Source of the DNA: Bacteroidota bacterium
GTDB taxonomy: Bacteria > Bacteroidota > Bacteroidia > Bacteroidales > FEN-979
DNA length: 10,757 nucleotides
Reading direction: 5' to 3'
Assembly (NCBI GenBank): GCA_026391755.1
Contig: JAPLDN010000271.1
Coordinates: forward strand, 1 to 10,757
Positions within the stretch are counted from its first letter, which is position 1, and the number at the start of each line of letters is the position of its first letter. Shown piece by piece: positions 6,097-10,757 of this stretch. The translations under genes and the position numbers were made by a program. The notes beneath the pieces were generated by a model, which did not search any database, was not told the DNA's origin, and saw only the letters and a list, made by a program, of their open reading frames with translations.

Positions 6097-7923
6097 TTCC
6101 CTGAGCCTCGGGTTGTTCCAGCTGTCCATCAAGGCCTTGAAATCATTATAATTTTCCAGGTTCACAACACGGCTGGCAAGCCTGATCTTTCGGCTGATGC
6201 TGAGTTTGCTCCCATCCTGCTTCACTTCGAAAAAATACCGGCCGGCTTTGTTGTTAATTTCGATTTTTGCTGCCGGGGTGAACAAAACACAACCCGATGG
6301 AAGGGCAAGGGTATATTCATAATTTTCTTCGCCCGAACAGGGAATTTCGACTTCCTGATTGCGTTTGGCCGAAAGAGTTTTCATGCCCCAGCTTTCAATC
6401 CCTGCATTGCAATAGGGAATTGTAAAATAAGACCATGATGAATCTTTCCTGAAAGGCTTCTCGTCCATAACCGTGTAGGTCTGAAAAGATGTTTCGGGAG
6501 AGCTCTCGCTTACCTTGATCTCTTTAAGGTCCGACTTTGAAATATCGCCACCAGCAAAGGATTTCATTTTATTTTTATCGCGGATGAGTCCCAGGAAAGG
6601 GTTAGTCGCACTTCCGGTTTCAAGGCTCATCTCCCCCGTAAGTTTGGGATCCGAAGAAATAATGAAAGTTCCGTTCATGGCAATTGAAAGTTTAGCTGAA
6701 CCGGAATGTTCATATTCTGCTTTTTCGCCTTGTCCAAGTGCAACAAAAACTTTGTCGGAAAGTAATTTTCTTAAATCCTGCTGGTTAGCCGAAACCACCG
6801 AAAGGTACTGAGGGCCGGCATCTTTCAGGTCGATCCGTACGGCAAAATCTTCAATATCGGCAAGGGTACCCAGTTTTTCCTCGAAGAATGGTTCACGGAT
6901 GATCGCAACCGGGTCGGCTTCAATACCTGCAGCCTCAATCAGTGCCGACATAAGAATGGCTTTTTCGGGCAGGGTTGCACCCATGCTGTTCCATGCTTCT
7001 TCGGCAGTGTGCAGGCGGTATCCTGAATACCTCATGGGAACAGGCCATAAGCGGATGTCTTTGATCACTTTTTCCTGGATCTTTAAGGCCAGGCTGAGTA
7101 GATCGGGACTTTCCTTTTTCAAAGCCATGATCACGGCTTTCATCGAGTCACTGATTTTCATCCCGAAGGCCGGTTGGTTTGTGAGATATTCATAAACCAT
7201 ATTCCTGTTTCCTGATGTACTGAAAAGCAGATGGGGATATGCTTCGCCGGATCCCCTCTGAAATTCTTCCTGGGAAACCGCTTCAATATTCTGAAGATGC
7301 CAGGTAAAAACCTGGTAGTTGTTTTCGGCGGACTTCCGTGGTTCTAAGGCTCCGCTGAGAAGTTTGTAGAACAATTTCCCGTTTTGAGGTATTCTCACTC
7401 TGACCATAAGATCTTTTACGGGTTCGTTTTCAGCAAGAAGCTCGTTTCCCATCATCGCCGGGGTATTGCCTTGTGCTGTATGCAATGTATAATCCAGGTG
7501 GATGACAGCACCCCTTTCAAGGCCTGTATGGGTGATTACCATTTCGCGCAAAGCATTAAATGCAGGGGCGTTGGCAGAAAATGCCGGAAGAACCTCGTTA
7601 AAGGAATTGGCCGGGGCTTCCACCTTTTTGCCATCCGCCATTATAGTAAAACAGGTGTTAATTGTAAGTTTCTGGAAACCCGGATTAAAGCTTATGAATG
7701 TTTCCCCGTAAAGATTGTGAAACGCTCTGTAGGTCAGCAGTTTTTGTTCTTTTATATACCGGTAATCCATGCTTCCGTCGGCATTCAGGGTATATTCCCT
7801 GACAAGGGTGGTGTATTCCGCATCAGAACCCGGGCTTGCAGGAACTGTTTTCTGGTCCTGAGCATAAAGAGCCTGCCAGGAGACTAATGACAATACACAT
7901 AGAAAAAAAAGTATTTTTCTCAT
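6079..7923 (-). CDS. Secreted DUF3857 protein with degenerate transglutaminase domain
   Basis: This 614-residue protein has a Sec signal peptide (hydrophobic residues 4-19, probable cleavage after Ala21). A beta-rich DUF3857 domain follows at about 35-215, then a transglutaminase-like region at about 270-380. The helix after the expected nucleophile is well kept (Glu-Lys-Ala-Ile-Leu-Met at 320-325, then Glu-Ala-Ala-Gly-Ile). The Gly-x-Cys-x-Asp-Lys signature itself reads Gly-Ala-Thr-Leu-Pro-Glu-Lys, with no cysteine. The catalytic His position appears to be Asp359, and no Asp-Pro-Thr motif follows. It should therefore be a catalytically dead, perhaps binding or scaffolding, relative of the protein encoded 10 bases upstream. 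A beta-rich C-terminal domain covers about 400-614. It is probably periplasmic. Substrate and partner are unknown, and pairing with the neighbouring enzyme is inferred from adjacency and shared architecture. Confidence 0.85.
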   Translation of the reverse strand: MRKILFFLCVLSLVSWQALYAQDQKTVPASPGSDAEYTTLVREYTLNADGSMDYRYIKEQKLLTYRAFHNLYGETFISFNPGFQKLTINTCFTIMADGKKVEAPANSFNEVLPAFSANAPAFNALREMVITHTGLERGAVIHLDYTLHTAQGNTPAMMGNELLAENEPVKDLMVRVRIPQNGKLFYKLLSGALEPRKSAENNYQVFTWHLQNIEAVSQEEFQRGSGEAYPHLLFSTSGNRNMVYEYLTNQPAFGMKISDSMKAVIMALKKESPDLLSLALKIQEKVIKDIRLWPVPMRYSGYRLHTAEEAWNSMGATLPEKAILMSALIEAAGIEADPVAIIREPFFEEKLGTLADIEDFAVRIDLKDAGPQYLSVVSANQQDLRKLLSDKVFVALGQGEKAEYEHSGSAKLSIAMNGTFIISSDPKLTGEMSLETGSATNPFLGLIRDKNKMKSFAGGDISKSDLKEIKVSESSPETSFQTYTVMDEKPFRKDSSWSYFTIPYCNAGIESWGMKTLSAKRNQEVEIPCSGEENYEYTLALPSGCVLFTPAAKIEINNKAGRYFFEVKQDGSKLSISRKIRLASRVVNLENYNDFKALMDSWNNPRLREVILVK

Positions 7924-7933
7924 ATTTAATGGA

Positions 7934-9877
7934 TTACAATTCTATGACGACTGCTTTTTCTGAAAATTTATTTTGAGCTTCAACACCGGCTCTGAATTCA
8001 GGCCAGTCGGAGGCTTCATAGATCCTTTTTCCAAAAACAGCTTTGGATGTGAATTCAAGAATATTCCCATTCAGGATATACCCGGCTTTATAGCTGATGT
8101 AATTTCCTCCTGTACTGGTTGAGGCCGGAACCCTGCCTGCCTTGCAGCCGGCGGGCAGTTTTATCGTTTCATGTATGCTTACCTGCCTGGAACAACGGTC
8201 CCTGAAGGGATATTTCCTTTCGCCAGGATCAGTATCGAAGGCAAGCTGCCCCTGGAAAGTCCTGAATATTTCGGCCGCCGAAAGCGGGGTAAATAACAAG
8301 GTTTTTCCGCTTACTGCAGCAAAGCCCGGAATGGTGAATTCTATGCTGATTTTTTCGCTGCTTTCCCTGTAATTCACGGGATCGGTATACTCGATTTTTG
8401 TTACAATGGCCTGGGGCCAAAGTTTTAGGAGTTCTTTTTCCACGTTTTGATACCATACCGGGGGAGGAGAATTTTTCAGAAGCCCTCTTACCGCAGCATC
8501 GCTCTGTCCTTCGGCCTGTATCCCGAAGCTGCCTTTCAGGCTGCCGTCGGCAAGCAATTCGGTGTTGCCTTCTATTTTAATGTAATGGTTTGCAGGATCT
8601 GAGCCTGCAGTCGTTCCAAGATCGGCTCCTTCGGGGATGCCCATCAGGTATTGCTGCTGTTGTTCCGCGCTGGACCATAGTTCCCTGATGAACGGTACCC
8701 AGGTAGGATCAAGCAGTTTGTAACTCCCGTTACGCAACCTGACAACGCTTACACAGTGATTGAACTGATCAGCAGGAATGTAATCAATCCTGGATCCGGC
8801 CATGGTCATAGCGGGATACGATTTAAATCCTGCCGCTCTCAGCATGGTGATCAACATGCCAGCCTTGTCTTTGCAAACCCCGCAACGATCAGTAAAGGTC
8901 ATGGATCCTTTGTGAAGAGTAAAGCCTTCCCCGCAACCCATTGAGATGCCTGAATATCTGATCTCATCGGCACACCAGTGGGTGAGAATGGCAATTGAAT
9001 CCTGTTCGTTTTTTGCGCCTTTCAGGATCTCGTTGACCTTGGCTTTGATTTCCGGAGTTGATTCAAAACTTCCGAAATCCTCATTCACCATGTAAAACCA
9101 AAGCGATTTCGTTTGCCAGTCGGGACTGGTGGAGAGTAATAATTTAGGGGCCACATCCGATAAAGCAACCATTTTGGGTTCGCTCTTTAACGGGCTCATG
9201 TCTTTTTTTGAAAAAGTATAAATTATTTTATCTTTTTCTATCCAGGACGAAACCTGGGCTTCGCCATTGTAAACCTGAAACTGAAGGGTTTTGGATTTCG
9301 GAATATCAAGCCTGTAAATTTTCTCTTTGACTGGATTATTATCAAAGAAATCAACGATGTCATAAAAATGGCCTCGCATAGGCGGTATGTATTTGTCGTC
9401 ATCGTCCTGCAATAAAGCATAGGTAAAGCCTTTTCTGAAAAGCACGACTTCCACGGCATCGCCGGGATCAAGCCTGCCAATGGAGATCATTTTTTCCCTC
9501 GCTCCCCAATAAATAGCGCGAGCAGGAGCTGGATAATCCATCACGTCTTTCAGATCGATACTTCTAACGCTACCGTCTTTCCTGTAAATGTTTACTTTTC
9601 GGAATTCAACATAAGCCGATAAGGGGTCATACCCGTATTTGACCACACTCAGATCCAGAGCGCCTTGTGAATTCAGGACCTTTGAGAGCGTGTGAATGAC
9701 GACATACGTCAGGCCGCTTTCCTGCATATTCACTAAAGTGCTGTCGAAAACAACCAACTGGGCGTCGTTGGGATATTTCAAAGCGTCCCCGGATTTTGTG
9801 ATAAGATCCTGGATGGGGCCTGCATGAATACTCATGCTGAAGAATATCATTGAAATAATAATCAGGCTTTTTCTCAT
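7934..9877 (-). CDS. Secreted DUF3857/transglutaminase-like protein with intact triad
   Basis: This 647-residue protein has a Sec signal peptide ending at about Ala19 (Ser-Ile-His-Ala). A DUF3857 domain spans about 40-230, a transglutaminase-core domain about 275-400, and a beta-rich C-terminal domain the rest. The catalytic triad is complete: Cys335 in Arg-Cys-Gly-Val-Cys-Lys-Asp-Lys, His374 in Phe-Asn-His-Cys, and Asp390 in Leu-Leu-Asp-Pro-Thr. Bacterial proteins of this superfamily act mostly as cysteine peptidases or amidases, and less often as cross-linkers, so the reaction cannot be named from sequence. It is probably periplasmic or exported. It precedes the triad-less paralogue in transcription order with a 10-base gap, and the two are almost certainly co-transcribed. 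The receiver-PAS gene ends 43 bases upstream, and no clear promoter or terminator was found in that gap. The start is the only ATG that gives a proper signal peptide. Confidence 0.88.
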   Translation of the reverse strand: MRKSLIIISMIFFSMSIHAGPIQDLITKSGDALKYPNDAQLVVFDSTLVNMQESGLTYVVIHTLSKVLNSQGALDLSVVKYGYDPLSAYVEFRKVNIYRKDGSVRSIDLKDVMDYPAPARAIYWGAREKMISIGRLDPGDAVEVVLFRKGFTYALLQDDDDKYIPPMRGHFYDIVDFFDNNPVKEKIYRLDIPKSKTLQFQVYNGEAQVSSWIEKDKIIYTFSKKDMSPLKSEPKMVALSDVAPKLLLSTSPDWQTKSLWFYMVNEDFGSFESTPEIKAKVNEILKGAKNEQDSIAILTHWCADEIRYSGISMGCGEGFTLHKGSMTFTDRCGVCKDKAGMLITMLRAAGFKSYPAMTMAGSRIDYIPADQFNHCVSVVRLRNGSYKLLDPTWVPFIRELWSSAEQQQQYLMGIPEGADLGTTAGSDPANHYIKIEGNTELLADGSLKGSFGIQAEGQSDAAVRGLLKNSPPPVWYQNVEKELLKLWPQAIVTKIEYTDPVNYRESSEKISIEFTIPGFAAVSGKTLLFTPLSAAEIFRTFQGQLAFDTDPGERKYPFRDRCSRQVSIHETIKLPAGCKAGRVPASTSTGGNYISYKAGYILNGNILEFTSKAVFGKRIYEASDWPEFRAGVEAQNKFSEKAVVIEL

Positions 9878-9920
9878 GGTTTACTGGTAAGGATTATTAA
9901 CTCTGTTTACCTTTCAATAT

Positions 9921-10742
9921 CTAGCGACTTGACGAAATTTCAAAATAGGTCAAATGCAGCGCTTGCCGTCCTTTAAACTGGATTAGTTTTCCATATGTTT
10001 CAACATCTGTGATCGTCCCGTCTTTTCGTAAAAGTCTGAACCTGTTCGAATCTGACACATCCTGTCCATTTAACCTGTTCTGCATCTTTGTAACCATTTC
10101 CAGCCTGTCGTCAGGGTGAACAAATTCAGTCAGGTTCAGGACGCTTAGTGCACTAAATTCTTCAACCGTAAGGCCAATAATCTCAGCAATCTTTTTATTT
10201 GCAAATACAATTGTATCATCCTGGGTTATGACCATTCCGACAATCGAATTGTTAACAACGGTTTGATAAAGGCTTAAAATTTCATCATTTTCGCGTTTTC
10301 TGGCTTCAAGCAATACCTCAAGTTGCTGCTGGTAAACCAGGTTCTCTATTTCAAGATTTCTTTGGTAGGCGGCAATCTCAATGGTCATTTTCGTCTGCTC
10401 CATATCGATAGGCTTGAGCAGATAACCGAATGGTTTTATCTTAAAGGACCGGTCATATATTTCCTTGGAACTCTGACCGGTAAGAAAAATGATAGCGCAG
10501 TTAAATTTCTCTACCAGTCTTCTCGCGGTTTCAATACCGTCGATCTCTCCCCGGAGATGTATGTCCATAAGAACAATTTCAGGCTCTTTGCCTTCCAACG
10601 AAAGTCGTTCTATTTCACTTATACATTGTTCCCCCTTGGTACTGGAGCCAAGAACCTCATAGCCAAAACTTTGCAACTGGGATTTCAGGCTTGCCGAAAT
10701 CAATAGCTCGTCTTCTACAATGAAAATACTTATCGGGCCCAT
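9921..10742 (-). CDS. Response regulator receiver protein with PAS domain
   Basis: This is a 273-residue cytoplasmic signalling protein. The receiver domain at about 1-120 has the acidic pair Glu10-Asp11, the phosphoacceptor Asp60 (in Leu-Met-Asp-Ile), Thr88 and Lys110, so it should accept phosphate from a histidine kinase. A helical linker, probably a coiled coil, covers about 120-157. A PAS domain with its C-terminal PAC-like part follows at about 158-270, including His-Pro-Asp-Asp and Arg-Lys-Asp-Gly-Thr motifs. No DNA-binding, GGDEF, phosphatase or kinase output domain follows, and the stop comes four residues after the PAS fold. It may pass its signal to a partner by protein contact. An in-frame TGA directly precedes the ATG. 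Another TGA lies 5 bases before the ATG in a different frame, and either could end an upstream gene outside the window, plausibly the cognate kinase. The ligand of the PAS domain is unknown. Confidence 0.9.
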   Translation of the reverse strand: MGPISIFIVEDELLISASLKSQLQSFGYEVLGSSTKGEQCISEIERLSLEGKEPEIVLMDIHLRGEIDGIETARRLVEKFNCAIIFLTGQSSKEIYDRSFKIKPFGYLLKPIDMEQTKMTIEIAAYQRNLEIENLVYQQQLEVLLEARKRENDEILSLYQTVVNNSIVGMVITQDDTIVFANKKIAEIIGLTVEEFSALSVLNLTEFVHPDDRLEMVTKMQNRLNGQDVSDSNRFRLLRKDGTITDVETYGKLIQFKGRQALHLTYFEISSSR

Positions 10743-10757
10743 TCAGTTCAGATGAAT

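Noticed and set aside
7384..7887. 167-codon open frame on the plus strand
   Set aside because: It is antisense to the well-supported DUF3857 gene, and its translation has no recognisable domain.
9878..9920. Promoter or terminator between the receiver-PAS gene and the secreted pair
   Set aside because: Only a 5-base GGTAA/TTACC match was found, with no TAnnTTTG element and no T-tract, so nothing can be supported.
10323..10706. 127-codon open frame on the plus strand
   Set aside because: It is antisense to the receiver domain, whose catalytic residues are intact, so it is a shadow frame.

Overview
The window looks like chromosomal DNA of a Bacteroidota bacterium, probably an anaerobic or environmental Bacteroidales-like lineage. 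The reasons are the style of its DnaG primase, a Bacteroidota-type lipoprotein, two secreted DUF3857 proteins, moderate G+C and an absence of clear Shine-Dalgarno sequences. No tRNA, rRNA, CRISPR array, transposase or phage gene was seen. Coding density is very high and no gene-free stretch reaches 300 bases.

Layout. Positions 1-2439 hold three rightward genes that are packed like an operon: the 3' end of a PHP-family histidinol-phosphatase-like gene, a 400-residue lipoprotein of unknown function that overlaps it by 22 bases, and a DUF6544-like protein 7 bases further on. Positions 2482-4026 carry a leftward gene for a membrane polyferredoxin. It looks like NapH fused to NapG, with four membrane segments, six predicted [4Fe-4S] clusters and an internal twin-arginine motif. 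Its start faces dnaG (4106-6058, rightward) across a 79-base gap. Positions 6079-10742 are all leftward. In transcription order they are a receiver-PAS protein, a secreted transglutaminase-like protein with an intact Cys-His-Asp triad, and a secreted paralogue that has lost the triad.

How the genes relate. The two DUF3857/transglutaminase genes are 10 bases apart and read as an active enzyme with a pseudoenzyme partner. The receiver-PAS gene lies 43 bases upstream of them and may share their transcript. The polyferredoxin probably passes electrons between the quinone pool and an extracytoplasmic oxidoreductase that is not in this window. dnaG is housekeeping.

The most unusual structure lies inside the polyferredoxin gene. 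An 18-base perfect inverted repeat brackets the twin-arginine codons. Three tracts of degenerate 7-base tandem repeats occur in its linkers and at its 3' end, and the last of these supplies the stop codon. No clearly new defence or mobile system is present.
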